Assembly: GCF_001401805.1 (NCBI RefSeq)
Contig: NZ_LKDW01000003.1
Span: 1-64,000 of the forward strand
Origin: Pseudoalteromonas sp. P1-25
GTDB lineage: Bacteria; Pseudomonadota; Gammaproteobacteria; Enterobacterales; Alteromonadaceae
Length of the DNA: 64,000 bases
Direction: 5' to 3'
Position numbers and translations under genes: made by a program. This document shows, piece by piece, positions 48,013 to 56,449 of the stretch; position 1 is the first letter of the stretch, and each line of letters begins with the position of its first letter. The notes below the pieces were generated by a model. It did not search any database, was not told the DNA's origin, and saw only the letters and a program-made list of their open reading frames with translations.

Positions 48013-48249
48013 TTGAGTTGGGAATATTTAGGTTATATTGCATCAGCTTTATTGGTTGCATCGTTAACCATGACCGATGTAGTCAAGCTGCGTTGGTATA
48101 ATATGTTTGGCTGTATCGTATTTACGGTATATGGTGTAGCTATTGGCGCGGTGCCTGTAGCGCTTACCAATGGCTTATTAGCAGTGGTCAATGTGTATCA
48201 CCTAATAAAATTGTACCGAGAGCCGAAAGTAAAAGAAGCCAAAAGTTAA
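48013..48249 (+). CDS. Small YgjV-like inner-membrane protein, TTG start
   Basis: The 78 residues have three short hydrophobic segments (about 5-20, 28-48 and 50-66). WEYLGYIASALLVASLTM and LRWYNMFGCIVFTVYG resemble the repeats of the YgjV family, but the protein is about half the length of E. coli YgjV. The TTG start follows AGGAGAG at proper distance, and no ATG is available near it. It is flanked by a MITE-like element upstream and a convergent terminator downstream. Function unknown. Confidence 0.75.
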   Translation: MSWEYLGYIASALLVASLTMTDVVKLRWYNMFGCIVFTVYGVAIGAVPVALTNGLLAVVNVYHLIKLYREPKVKEAKS

Positions 48250-48255
48250 AAATTC

Positions 48256-48290
48256 AAAAAAGGGTTAACGTTTAAGTTAACCCTTTTTTA
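48256..48290. terminator. Bidirectional terminator between the small membrane gene and flgO-like gene
   Basis: AAAAAAGGGTTAAC/GTTAACCCTTTTTT with a 6-base loop is symmetric and lies in the 43-bp gap between convergent stops. Confidence 0.93.
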
Positions 48291-48292
48291 TT

Positions 48293-48970
48293 TTAAAGCA
48301 CTGCGTCTAATAAAAGACCATCAGTTCTGCGTGTTGGGTAGAGTGACTCAACGATAAAACTTGGAATAAAGCCTTTCGCAGATGAAACCACCACTTTAGA
48401 TTTAGCGCCAATAATACGAGCATTAACAATTACACCGCGATTAGTGTAAGTTAAAGTGCCTGTTAAAGTGTATTCGATATTTGGGTAGCCTTTAATTTCT
48501 TTACCGTTGCGACTAAACGAGAAGTCACCTAATGGGGTTACATGCACCGCGCCGGTGTGCTTGTAATCAACCACAGACAAACCAAACTCCTGCATTTCAG
48601 TAATAAAGCTTTCAGCTAGATGATTACCAAATATATTAGTGGTTTGTAAATTGTCATCTAAATTCACAAAAGATGTAATTGCAACAGGGGTACCACTGTT
48701 GATGTAGTTCATATTTTCAATTAGCTTCATTGCCAATTGTTCTGTGTAGTTACTTAGTAATTTGCTGCTGTTAATAGGGCGGTAGTTGTTTTCAGGAAAC
48801 TGCCAGTTATTTACACGTGGTTGATGAACGTCTGAATAGCGGCTGTGTGCGTTATGGTGGCCAATATTATTATGAGGTGCGTGGCCATTGTAAACTGGGT
48901 GAGTAGAGCATGCACAAAGTGATAAAGTAAAAAGAGTCGATAAAGTAAGGGATATTTTTTTAGATAACAT
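48293..48970 (-). CDS. FlgO-family outer-membrane lipoprotein
   Basis: FlgO of Vibrio is an outer-membrane lipoprotein needed for flagellar stability and motility. The start at 48970 follows AGGAAG and opens MLSKKISLTLSTLFTLSLCAC, a lipoprotein signal with lipobox LCAC. A His/Asn-rich linker (about 25-60) comes next, then the FlgO domain (about 70-225) with LAMKLIENM, GNHLAESFITEMQEFGLSV and YTLTGTLTYTNRGVIVNARI. Length 225. The usual partners flgP and flgT are not next to it, and no flagellar genes are in the window, so a motility role is only inferred. Confidence 0.82.
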   Translation of the reverse strand: MLSKKISLTLSTLFTLSLCACSTHPVYNGHAPHNNIGHHNAHSRYSDVHQPRVNNWQFPENNYRPINSSKLLSNYTEQLAMKLIENMNYINSGTPVAITSFVNLDDNLQTTNIFGNHLAESFITEMQEFGLSVVDYKHTGAVHVTPLGDFSFSRNGKEIKGYPNIEYTLTGTLTYTNRGVIVNARIIGAKSKVVVSSAKGFIPSFIVESLYPTRRTDGLLLDAVL

Positions 48971-49090
48971 GTTTTCTTCCTGAAACATAAGAGGTTTTTA
49001 AATTCCCCCAGTTATCGACATACTTTTTAATTACTTTAGTAAATATTCATAATAAATTCATTTATTTTTAAAAAGCGCCTACTTTGTAAG

Positions 49091-50746
49091 CTATTCTTTT
49101 TTAAAGCGTAATTTTCCAGCAATCCAAGTCTGTAAAACCTGCGTTTTATAAATCTCATCGACAGGAACTTTAAAGTAATCTTTGTCTACTAATATGAAGT
49201 CTGCCCACTTTGAGTTTTCTAAGCTGCCTATTTTAAACTCTTGGTGCGCTGCATACGCGCCGCCAAGTGTAAATGCTCTTAGGGCTTGTTCGCGGCTAAG
49301 CACTTCAGCGGCGCGCCAACCGTTTTCAGGCAACTTATTATGATCCATACGGGTAATAGCAGAATACAAACCATCAAAGGGGTTTGCTAGTTCCACAGGG
49401 TAGTCAGAGCCTGCAGCAATCACAGAGCCTTGCTTTAAAAATGTTTGCCATGCATACGCACCTTGTAGCTGATCATCGGTTAAGCGCTGCTCAGCCATAT
49501 GCATATCGGAGGTAGCATGCACAGGTTGCATAGATGGAATTATTTTTAGTGCTTTAAAACGTGGTATGTCATCAGGGGTGACAATTTGTGCGTGTTCAAT
49601 ACGGTTTCGCAGTAACATACCGCCCGTTTGCTTAAACACATTTTGATAGGCATCCAGCACCACTTTATTGGCTTTATCACCAATTGCATGGGTATTCGCG
49701 CTAAAACCATTTTTAAAACTTAAAGTAAATAATTCTTCCAACTTGGCTTGGGTTTCTAGCATCAGGCCGTGGTGGTTTTTTCTATCTGCGTAGTCATCAA
49801 TTAGTGCAGCCCCGCGCGAGCCTAATGCGCCATCGGCATACACTTTTACACTGCGAATAGACATAAACGACTCAGCGTCTTGGTAGCGTCCCGCTTTAAG
49901 CATGTACTCTAAATCGGGGCTGGCAGCACTGAGCATCGCGACAATTCTTAGTGGTAAATCACCTTGCTCGCTGCGCGCTTTATAAACTTCCCAGGTGGTT
50001 TTATCAATACCGGCATCGTGAGTAGAGGTAATACCTAAGCTAAGTAAATGGGCGCCTGCGGCATCTAACGAGTCGCTTATAGCTTGTTTTGAAGGGGCGC
50101 TCATATGCTGGGTAATTAGCGATTCTGCTTTATCTATAAAAATACCGGTTGGATTACCAAATTCATCTTTAATGATTTCGCCGCCATCAGGCGCTTGAGT
50201 GGCTGCGGTAATACCGGCCAGCTCTAAGGCTTTGCTATTAACCCAAATTGCATGGCTGTCAACGCGCGAAAGCACCACTGGGCGGTCATTAACGACCTTA
50301 TCTAAGTCTTTAGCGGTAGGAAAGCGCGTGTTGCTCCACAGCTCTTGGTTCCAGCCTCGGCCTAATAGCCAGCCTTGTTTATTTTTCGCAAATTGTTCTA
50401 ACTTTGCGGTTATTTCCTCAACCGACTTAGCACCACGCACATCAAGTTGCGATAGGTTGTCGCCAAGACCGATCACATGGCCGTGGGCGTCAATTAGCCC
50501 TGGCAGCAACGTATTGCCTTTGGCATCAATGAGTGTGGCATCTGGAAAGGTGTTTTTAAGCGTATCATCCCCAGTTTTTACGACTTTGCCGTTTTTAATT
50601 ACTAAAGTGGAAAATGTGTGTATACCGCCTTGATACAAAGGCGTATAGCCATTAGCGTTATAAATAACCTGCGTTTGAGCGATGCTAGTGCAGCTTGCAA
50701 ATAAACCAGCAAGCAATAGTGGGTTGAAAAGTTTTTTAAGTTGCAT
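49091..50746 (-). CDS. Exported amidohydrolase (amidohydrolase_3/YtcJ-like)
   Basis: Metal-dependent hydrolase of 551 residues. The signal MQLKKLFNPLLLAGLFASC ends in a possible lipobox FASC, so it is probably periplasmic or an outer-membrane lipoprotein. The amidohydrolase_3 fold shows the metal motif DAHGHV (about 88-93), the HDAGIDK segment, HAIGDKAN (about 353), EHAQIV and SDYPVE near the C-terminus. Family members act on cyclic amides or N-acyl compounds; the substrate cannot be inferred. The EF-hand cluster lies upstream on the same strand, with a probable terminator in between. Confidence 0.88.
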   Translation of the reverse strand: MQLKKLFNPLLLAGLFASCTSIAQTQVIYNANGYTPLYQGGIHTFSTLVIKNGKVVKTGDDTLKNTFPDATLIDAKGNTLLPGLIDAHGHVIGLGDNLSQLDVRGAKSVEEITAKLEQFAKNKQGWLLGRGWNQELWSNTRFPTAKDLDKVVNDRPVVLSRVDSHAIWVNSKALELAGITAATQAPDGGEIIKDEFGNPTGIFIDKAESLITQHMSAPSKQAISDSLDAAGAHLLSLGITSTHDAGIDKTTWEVYKARSEQGDLPLRIVAMLSAASPDLEYMLKAGRYQDAESFMSIRSVKVYADGALGSRGAALIDDYADRKNHHGLMLETQAKLEELFTLSFKNGFSANTHAIGDKANKVVLDAYQNVFKQTGGMLLRNRIEHAQIVTPDDIPRFKALKIIPSMQPVHATSDMHMAEQRLTDDQLQGAYAWQTFLKQGSVIAAGSDYPVELANPFDGLYSAITRMDHNKLPENGWRAAEVLSREQALRAFTLGGAYAAHQEFKIGSLENSKWADFILVDKDYFKVPVDEIYKTQVLQTWIAGKLRFKKE

Positions 50747-50826
50747 AAGTTAGTTATTTTTTATTGTTAGTAAAATAACACTAGCAAACTCACTTTTAGA
50801 ATACCAATATGTTGAGGTAGATAGCT

Positions 50827-50864
50827 TAAAAGCGTAAGGGCTGTTAAAAATTTAGCGCTTACGC
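50827..50864 (-). terminator. Probable terminator of the EF-hand gene cluster
   Basis: On the minus strand GCGTAAG and CTTACGC form a stem with further internal pairing, followed by TTTTAA. It lies 13 bp after the stop of the last EF-hand gene and before the amidohydrolase gene. Confidence 0.55.
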
Positions 50865-50876
50865 ATATAAAAAGAG

Positions 50877-51113
50877 TTACTTACTGGCGTATAGGCCATA
50901 TTCAGAAAGGGTAAGTCTGCCGTCTTTATCTTTATCATAACTTGAAAAACGCGACCATAGAGCGGGGTCAATGGCGGTTTCTGAACGGGTTAAAAAGCCA
51001 TCTTGGTTACGGTCAAACTTTTCAAATTTATCGGCAATTTCTGTACTTTGGCCAAGGCTTACATCGCTAAAAATGCCCAGCGCAACAAGCGCTAAATAGC
51101 TTACGGTCTTCAT
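50877..51113 (-). CDS. Secreted EF-hand protein (paralogue 4 of 4)
   Basis: Small exported calcium-binding protein of 78 residues. The signal peptide is about residues 1-21 (SLG-QST). A pair of canonical 12-residue EF loops follows, DRNQDGFLTRSE and DKDKDGRLTLSE, both with Gly at position 6 and Glu at position 12. It is the last gene of a same-strand cluster of four such genes (11 bp from the next). Probably a calcium sensor or buffer of the periplasm; no effector domain is present. Confidence 0.85.
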   Translation of the reverse strand: MKTVSYLALVALGIFSDVSLGQSTEIADKFEKFDRNQDGFLTRSETAIDPALWSRFSSYDKDKDGRLTLSEYGLYASK

Positions 51114-51124
51114 ATTTATACTAC

Positions 51125-51361
51125 TCAGTAAAGGTTATTGGTTAAATAGTCTTTAAACTCAAGAAGCGAGATTTGTTTGTCTTGGTTTTTATCCCAGCGA
51201 GTAAAGGTGCTGAGTAGCTGAGGCTGAGGCTCTAACTCGTCTTCAGTTAAAAAGCCGCTTTTATTGGCATCAAGGTGATCAAAACGCTGTTTAACATCTA
51301 ATGCAACAGCATTAAAACTGATCATGGTAATAGCGATAACACTAAAAAAAACACACTTCAT
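51125..51361 (-). CDS. Secreted EF-hand protein (paralogue 3 of 4)
   Basis: The start at 51361 is preferred over an upstream in-frame ATG, because AAGGAAAACC precedes it and the product then begins with a signal peptide (MKCVFFSVIAITMISFNAVA). The 78-residue protein has loops DANKSGFLTEDE and DKNQDKQISLLE. The second loop has Lys in place of the usual Gly at position 6 and so may bind calcium weakly. It is co-oriented with its paralogues. Confidence 0.83.
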   Translation of the reverse strand: MKCVFFSVIAITMISFNAVALDVKQRFDHLDANKSGFLTEDELEPQPQLLSTFTRWDKNQDKQISLLEFKDYLTNNLY

Positions 51362-51518
51362 GGTTTTCCTTCCAACATACAGTGTTTGTAGATTAATAAA
51401 AAAAGCACTTGCCATAATTTAACTTCCCAACAATAAATCCGTTTACACATTCCCTCAGGGATTATGGCAAATGCTTTTGAAACCTACTTTACTAGGTAAA
51501 AGCTTAAGTAAAACTTAA

Positions 51519-51746
51519 TTATGGTTTAAAGTTTTGAAACTCTTCTTTAGAAATTTTCTTGTCTTCATTTTCATCCAAATCAGCAAATTGCCTCATTACT
51601 TCTTTATCTTGCTTTGCTTCTGCAAGTGATACTGCTCCATCCATATCTTTGTCTAAATGAGCAAAGCGAATATTTACAGAAGAGGCTAAAGCCGTGGCGC
51701 TAATGGCTAAAAACATTAATGCAAATGCTGCGATAAGTTGTTTCAT
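51519..51746 (-). CDS. Secreted EF-hand protein (paralogue 2 of 4)
   Basis: The start at 51746 gives a correct distance to AAGGA; an ATG two codons earlier is too close. The 75 residues have a signal peptide (about 1-21, ATALA-SSV), then loops DKDMDGAVSLAE and DENEDKKISKEE. As in paralogue 3, the second loop has Lys at position 6. A ~158-bp gap separates it from paralogue 3. Confidence 0.83.
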   Translation of the reverse strand: MKQLIAAFALMFLAISATALASSVNIRFAHLDKDMDGAVSLAEAKQDKEVMRQFADLDENEDKKISKEEFQNFKP

Positions 51747-51770
51747 AATCATGTTCCTTATTAAATGAAT

Positions 51771-52004
51771 TTACTGAATAAACTTTTTGAATTCACTTAG
51801 CGATAACTGACCATCTTGGTTAGTGTCTATTTGTGAAAAGTTTTCGTGTAGTACGGCATCTTCTCCCGCTTCTGATTCGCTAAGTGTGCCGTTACTGTCT
51901 TTATCTAGCTCATTAAATGTAGCTTGAACGTCCATAGCTATTGCATCTGTGCCCATAAACCTAAAAGCCAGCATGGGTAAAATTACTAAAAAGCGGTTGT
52001 TCAT
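51771..52004 (-). CDS. Secreted EF-hand protein (paralogue 1 of 4)
   Basis: First of the four genes on this strand. The 77 residues have a signal peptide (about 1-23, DAIA-MDV) and loops DKDSNGTLSESE and DTNQDGQLSLSE, both canonical. An AAGGAAATTAA ribosome-binding region precedes the ATG. The gene is divergent from the GlrK-like kinase gene, with about 300 bp between the two starts. Confidence 0.85.
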   Translation of the reverse strand: MNNRFLVILPMLAFRFMGTDAIAMDVQATFNELDKDSNGTLSESEAGEDAVLHENFSQIDTNQDGQLSLSEFKKFIQ

Positions 52005-52192
52005 TTAATTTCCTTATTGATTAAAGTTGCACTCAATATTACAAAAATAGTGCCAATTTAAATAAGTATTTAAAATCAGTGGTTTATGGTTTTTATGAAG
52101 CGTTTGTCGGAATTTTTTACTTAAATGTGTGTTATTTTTGCAACAGACGGTACGTACTCTCTGTACTTAACATAGTTATCAATGAGTTAGCA

Positions 52193-52210
52193 TGTTGCAA
52201 AATGGCAACA
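52193..52210. promoter_or_regulatory. TGTTGC-N6-GCAACA dyad upstream of the GlrK-like gene
   Basis: A perfect 6-bp inverted repeat with a 6-base centre lies about 95 bp before the kinase start; a further TTGCAACAGACGG lies at about 52138. It could be an operator for either divergent transcript (EF-hand cluster or glrK). No clear -24/-12 sigma-54 promoter was found. The other bases of this 301-bp gap show nothing else. Confidence 0.45.
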
Positions 52211-52305
52211 GGTGGATATATTGGGTTAAATATAGAAGTTGATTCAGCGAGAGTATAAGGTAAGTAACTAAAATAGGGCGCTTAAAATAATAAAAGGAAA
52301 TGATA

Positions 52306-53757
52306 ATGCCTGTAACGTTGGCTAAAAAGTATCGTGCAATGCTCAATTGGCGGCCTAACTTAATAGGTCAGTTTATTATTAGCATGCTGCTGTCGTTACT
52401 GCCACTTAGTTTAGTGGTGATTGTTTTTTTAAATGCGTTAAATAAACAGCTCGCTGTTACCCAGCTTATTGTCAGTAATAATTACCAAGTTACTAAGTCG
52501 TTCAATTTTTTAAAGCAAGAGCTAAATAGCCTAGAGCGAGCTACTCGCCAAAATTGGGTTTTAAAAAGCGAGTCGCTCGACACGCTAATAAACGAAAAAT
52601 GGCAATCCTCCTTACAAACAATCGACACGCTCAGCCAAAAAAGTACCTCTCAGCAATACACTATGCAATGGCGCCGCTTAGCAGCAACCTTACGAAGTAC
52701 TCATCAAGCGCTAATTGAAAACAACCAACAAGATGCAGCATTGTTCGTGCCTATTAGCGATTTAGTAGCAGAGCTTACTGTGTGGTTGCGTGATACAAAT
52801 GCGGCGCAAATTCAAAATAATCAAAATGAGCTAAGCACTTTGCAAAGCTCGTTTATTAACTGGTTAGTGGCGCTTATTCCGCTTACTTTACTGGTGGGCG
52901 GGGGCTTTTTATGGCGCATAAGCAAACGTTTAAAAGGGCTTACGTCGGTAATAGATAAACTAGGGCAAGGCCACTGGCAGCAAAAAATAGCGGTGCAAGG
53001 TTCCAGTGAGCTGGTGGAGTTGGGCGAAAAACTACAATGGGTGCAAGAGCAGCTACATATGCTCGAGCAACAAAAAGATACCTTTTTACGTCATGTAACC
53101 CATGAGCTTAAAACGCCGTTGGCTTCAATGGTCGAGGGCACCGATTTACTTCGTGATGAAATAGTGGGGCCCATTACAAAAGAGCAGCAAGCTGTGCTTG
53201 AGCTTATTAGCCAATCAATGGTGCGCCTGCGCACTATGATTGACAGCTTACTTAGTTATAACGCTATCAGAACCAGTAAAGACAGTGTTAGCGAGGTCGA
53301 ATTTGGTAATTTAATAAATAAAATAAACAGCCATTTTGAGCACCGTTTAACGGCTAAGCAGCAACGCTTAAATTGGCACAACAGCATAATAAAACAGACA
53401 CTTGCATTACCCGCAGAGCTAATAGAAATGACCCTTATTCAGCTCATTTCTAATGCGTTAAAGTTTTCAAATACAGGGCAAAGCGTTGATGTAACCTTAG
53501 CGCTTGAGCAAAAGCGACTAACAATACAAGTGCGCGATGAAGGCTGTGGTATTAAAGAGCAAGAAAAAACCCAAATATTCAGCGCATTTTACCAAGGTAA
53601 GCATAATAAAGATGTTACGCTGCAAGGCAGTGGCCTAGGTTTAACCATAGTAAAAGAGTCGGTTGAGCAGTTACAAGGTCAGCTCAGTGTTGAGCATAAC
53701 CAGCCCAAAGGCTGCTTATTTACAATAAAAATACCTTTAATTAATCAAGGAGTTTAA
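52306..53757 (+). CDS. glrK: GlrK/QseE-like sensor histidine kinase
   Basis: Membrane sensor kinase partnered with the sigma-54 activator encoded two genes downstream. The start at 52306 places AGGA 7 bases upstream; the ATG at 52300 is too close. The 483 residues have an N-terminal helix (about 20-45), a periplasmic helical domain (about 46-185) and a second helix (about 188-210). A HAMP domain comes next, then HisKA with His266 in RHVTHELKTPLASM and a HATPase (NALKFSNTG, RDEGCGI, GSGLGLTIV). Gene order kinase - lipoprotein - regulator is the GlrK/QseG/GlrR arrangement. Confidence 0.9.
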   Translation: MPVTLAKKYRAMLNWRPNLIGQFIISMLLSLLPLSLVVIVFLNALNKQLAVTQLIVSNNYQVTKSFNFLKQELNSLERATRQNWVLKSESLDTLINEKWQSSLQTIDTLSQKSTSQQYTMQWRRLAATLRSTHQALIENNQQDAALFVPISDLVAELTVWLRDTNAAQIQNNQNELSTLQSSFINWLVALIPLTLLVGGGFLWRISKRLKGLTSVIDKLGQGHWQQKIAVQGSSELVELGEKLQWVQEQLHMLEQQKDTFLRHVTHELKTPLASMVEGTDLLRDEIVGPITKEQQAVLELISQSMVRLRTMIDSLLSYNAIRTSKDSVSEVEFGNLINKINSHFEHRLTAKQQRLNWHNSIIKQTLALPAELIEMTLIQLISNALKFSNTGQSVDVTLALEQKRLTIQVRDEGCGIKEQEKTQIFSAFYQGKHNKDVTLQGSGLGLTIVKESVEQLQGQLSVEHNQPKGCLFTIKIPLINQGV

Positions 53758-53761
53758 TAGC

Positions 53762-54283
53762 ATGCGTACGCGTTTAATAGCTATTTTATGTGTGCTCAGT
53801 AGTGCGGTTATTTTAGCTGGCTGTGAAATAAATAACACGCAAACAGCAGCTGTGTCACAGGAGGTTGCGCCTGCAAAAAATGCGGTGCCAAATCCTAAAA
53901 AGCGTCCTAAAAGTGACCCCGTTTACCCCAGCGCAGCACGTGTTGTTGCATGGCATGCTAATCAATGTGGTGGTTTTAAAGTAAAACCAAGCCTACACAC
54001 TTATTTAGGTGAAAAAGAGCTAAAACGCTTTTTTAAATATATGTGTATTAATACTTCAAGCGCACCCGAAGAGGTAATGGCACGCTTGCAAAAACTCGAT
54101 TTAGCCTACTTTTGGCCAGAGCCTATTAAACAATATTTATGGCTTCAAAAGCAGCATGTTACTCGGCAAATCAATGCGCTAAAAGAGCAGCAGGCGTTAA
54201 ATGACAAAATGCAGCAAACGTTATCGTCTTTAGCCACCATAGAGCAACAGTTATTACTACGCGAAGACACGAAGGAGCAGTAA
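53762..54283 (+). CDS. QseG-like outer-membrane lipoprotein
   Basis: The 173-residue product has a lipoprotein signal with lipobox ILAGC. A basic Pro/Lys linker (about 40-55) follows, then a helical domain (AWHANQCGGFKVKPSL, ending in a Gln-rich coiled coil). Sequence likeness to QseG is not certain, but the location between kinase and regulator, the lipid anchor and the size agree with it. QseG in enterobacteria interacts with the kinase QseE (GlrK). It starts 4 bp after the kinase gene and ends 2 bp before the regulator gene. Confidence 0.75.
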   Translation: MRTRLIAILCVLSSAVILAGCEINNTQTAAVSQEVAPAKNAVPNPKKRPKSDPVYPSAARVVAWHANQCGGFKVKPSLHTYLGEKELKRFFKYMCINTSSAPEEVMARLQKLDLAYFWPEPIKQYLWLQKQHVTRQINALKEQQALNDKMQQTLSSLATIEQQLLLREDTKEQ

Positions 54284-54285
54284 TC

Positions 54286-55635
54286 ATGGCAACACACACA
54301 GCACAAGGTGCAAAAGTATTACTTGTTGATGATGATGCAAGTTTACTTAAATTACTCGCGCTAAGAATCGAGTCTAAAGGGTACGAAGTAACTACCTGTG
54401 AAAGCGGCATACTTGCATTGCAAGTTCTTAAAAGCCACGTGTTTGATGCAGTTATAACAGACCTGCGTATGGACGAAATGGACGGCATGGCCTTACATCG
54501 CCAATTACAAAGCCGCTACCCAGCACTGCCGGTAATAATGATGACAGCGCATGGCTCTATTCCCGATGCGGTTGAGGCGACAAAACAAGGTATTTTTGCG
54601 TTTATTACAAAACCGGTAGATAAAGATGAGCTTTTTGATAGCCTAGCCAAAGCCATTGAAATACATGGCGTAAACGCAGAAGAGTCACCTCAAAAAAGTA
54701 ATATAGTCACGCGCAGTGGCGCTATGTTACACCTGCTCGAGCAAGTTAAATTATTGGGGCCAACCCAAGTAAATGTGCTTATATCTGGTGCTAGCGGTAC
54801 AGGTAAGGAACTGCTGGCTCAGGCGATTCATCAACACAGCCATGTAAGTGAAGGGCCTTTTGTGGCTATTAACTGTGGTGCAGTGCCAGGGGAGCTTTTA
54901 GAGTCAGAATTATTTGGCCATAAAAAAGGCGCATTTACAGGGGCGGTGAAAGATCACCAAGGTTTGTTTCAGCAAGCGCAAGGCGGCACCTTATTTTTAG
55001 ATGAAATTGGCGATATGCCGCTTAACTTACAGGTTAAGTTACTGCGTGTACTACAAGAAAAAACGATTCGCCCCGTAGGCTTTCAAGACGAAATTCCTAT
55101 TGATGTGCGTATTGTATCGGCCACGCATAAAAATTTACCCGATGCGATTAGCAATCAACAATTTAGGGAAGATTTATACTACCGACTAAATGTTGTTAAT
55201 TTAAAATTGCCGCCGCTGTGTGAGCGCCGCGAAGATATAAGCTTGCTTGCCCAACACTTTAGCGCAAGTATTGCTAAACGTATGAACCAAAAAGAAAAGC
55301 GCTTTGCAAACGATGCCATGCATGCACTGGTACGTTACGACTGGCCTGGGAATATTCGCCAGTTAGAAAATGTTGTAGAGCAAGTGGTCGCATTAAGCGC
55401 CAGCGAGGTAATTTCTGCACACTTAGTGTTAAACGCACTTAACTCAAACGAGGCCAGTGCAGAGCCGCTTTCTTTAAACGATGCCAAAAAAGAGTTTGAG
55501 CGCGATTATGTGATAAATACCCTTAAAATGGCCGGTGGTAACGTAGCCGAAGGCGCAAAACTTGCCAAACGTAATCGTTCGGATTTTTATAAATTAATAA
55601 AAAAACACAATATTGATGTCGATAATTTAGTGTAA
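54286..55635 (+). CDS. glrR: GlrR/QseF-like sigma-54-dependent response regulator
   Basis: NtrC-family activator of 449 residues. The receiver domain (1-120) carries Asp59 in VITDLRMDEMDG. The AAA+ domain has Walker A GASGTGKE (168-175), the sigma-54-contacting GAFTGA (215-220) and Walker B GGTLFLDEIGD, followed by a Fis-type HTH (about 405-445, GNVAEGAKLAKRNRSDFYKL). In enterobacteria GlrR activates the small RNA gene glmY; no such RNA gene was recognised here. Confidence 0.92.
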   Translation: MATHTAQGAKVLLVDDDASLLKLLALRIESKGYEVTTCESGILALQVLKSHVFDAVITDLRMDEMDGMALHRQLQSRYPALPVIMMTAHGSIPDAVEATKQGIFAFITKPVDKDELFDSLAKAIEIHGVNAEESPQKSNIVTRSGAMLHLLEQVKLLGPTQVNVLISGASGTGKELLAQAIHQHSHVSEGPFVAINCGAVPGELLESELFGHKKGAFTGAVKDHQGLFQQAQGGTLFLDEIGDMPLNLQVKLLRVLQEKTIRPVGFQDEIPIDVRIVSATHKNLPDAISNQQFREDLYYRLNVVNLKLPPLCERREDISLLAQHFSASIAKRMNQKEKRFANDAMHALVRYDWPGNIRQLENVVEQVVALSASEVISAHLVLNALNSNEASAEPLSLNDAKKEFERDYVINTLKMAGGNVAEGAKLAKRNRSDFYKLIKKHNIDVDNLV

Positions 55636-55655
55636 TTTAAAAGTAAGGTAATTAA

Positions 55656-56096
55656 ATGCAGTTATTTATGGTGTATTTAGGCGGGCGAATTCAAGGCTGC
55701 CACATAGAAATGCACGATATTCGCTTTGTTGTAGGTCAAAGCATTGAGCAAACCTACTCAAAACTAAAAAGCCAATGGGTGGGCGATAAAAACAATGTGC
55801 ATATGGACAGCTACATGGCAGTTAACCATATAGACGGTTATAAAGTAGAACTCGTTGATACTTACGTTGAGCAACACGACTTTGCCTTGTATGTTGCCGG
55901 TAGCCCAGCAGAGGCCAAGCAGCGCGCTAAAAGCGATTTGCTTGCAGGGCTTAGCCATATTCATAAAGATGATTTACATGATGTAGATGACTGCTTTGCT
56001 ATAGATTTACTCGACAGCCAATTAAATATCAAGCTTACGCCAAGTGGGCATGCTCAGCCAATAAAGCCTGATTGGTTTGGGTATTATATTCTTTAA
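55656..56096 (+). CDS. DUF1543 protein
   Basis: Cytoplasmic protein of unknown function. The 146 residues start MQLFMVYLGGRIQGCHIEMH and contain a repeated half (LFMVYLGG..., then VELVDTYVEQHDFALYVAG) that matches the DUF1543 layout. AAGG precedes the ATG. It lies 20 bp after glrR, possibly in the same transcript. Its stop codon directly abuts the stop of the convergent small membrane gene. Confidence 0.85.
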   Translation: MQLFMVYLGGRIQGCHIEMHDIRFVVGQSIEQTYSKLKSQWVGDKNNVHMDSYMAVNHIDGYKVELVDTYVEQHDFALYVAGSPAEAKQRAKSDLLAGLSHIHKDDLHDVDDCFAIDLLDSQLNIKLTPSGHAQPIKPDWFGYYIL

Positions 56097-56324
56097 TTAG
56101 GAGTCTTGCTCGCTTTGCTCATTGGCTTCGCTTTTAGCCGCCATTTTAAATGCCACAATAACTAGGGTAAACATCGCAAAGGGTAGCGCTGCCAACATGT
56201 ATTCAACCATGTTGCTATCTTGAAAGTTAGCCTGTAGTAAAAAGTGTCCCGCCACGCACATTACAATAACCACAAGTAATATAGGCAGTAGCATAAGTTC
56301 TTTTTTTGATGAATGATTTTTCAT
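56097..56324 (-). CDS. Small two-helix membrane protein
   Basis: Unrecognised. The 75 residues have two hydrophobic segments (about 11-30 and 42-62), a Lys-rich N-terminus (MKNHSSKKE) and an acidic tail (SEANEQSEQDS). The first-helix sequence LLPILLVVIVMCVAGHFLL is plausible for a membrane insert. No strong ribosome-binding site is visible. The stop directly abuts the DUF1543 stop with no terminator between them. Confidence 0.65.
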   Translation of the reverse strand: MKNHSSKKELMLLPILLVVIVMCVAGHFLLQANFQDSNMVEYMLAALPFAMFTLVIVAFKMAAKSEANEQSEQDS

Positions 56325-56449
56325 TGAGTATAAGGCTGCGGCTTTAAATAAAGCGCTATTGTAATGAGCTTATGTAAGCTTGGCAAACAATGGCTATTTT
56401 AATGGTATGATCAATATCAAATAACCACCCAGTGTGATTAGGATAAACA

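Noticed and set aside
52005-52305. Sigma-54 promoter for the glrK operon
   Set aside because: No TGGCAC-N5-TTGC pattern with correct spacing was found on the plus strand.
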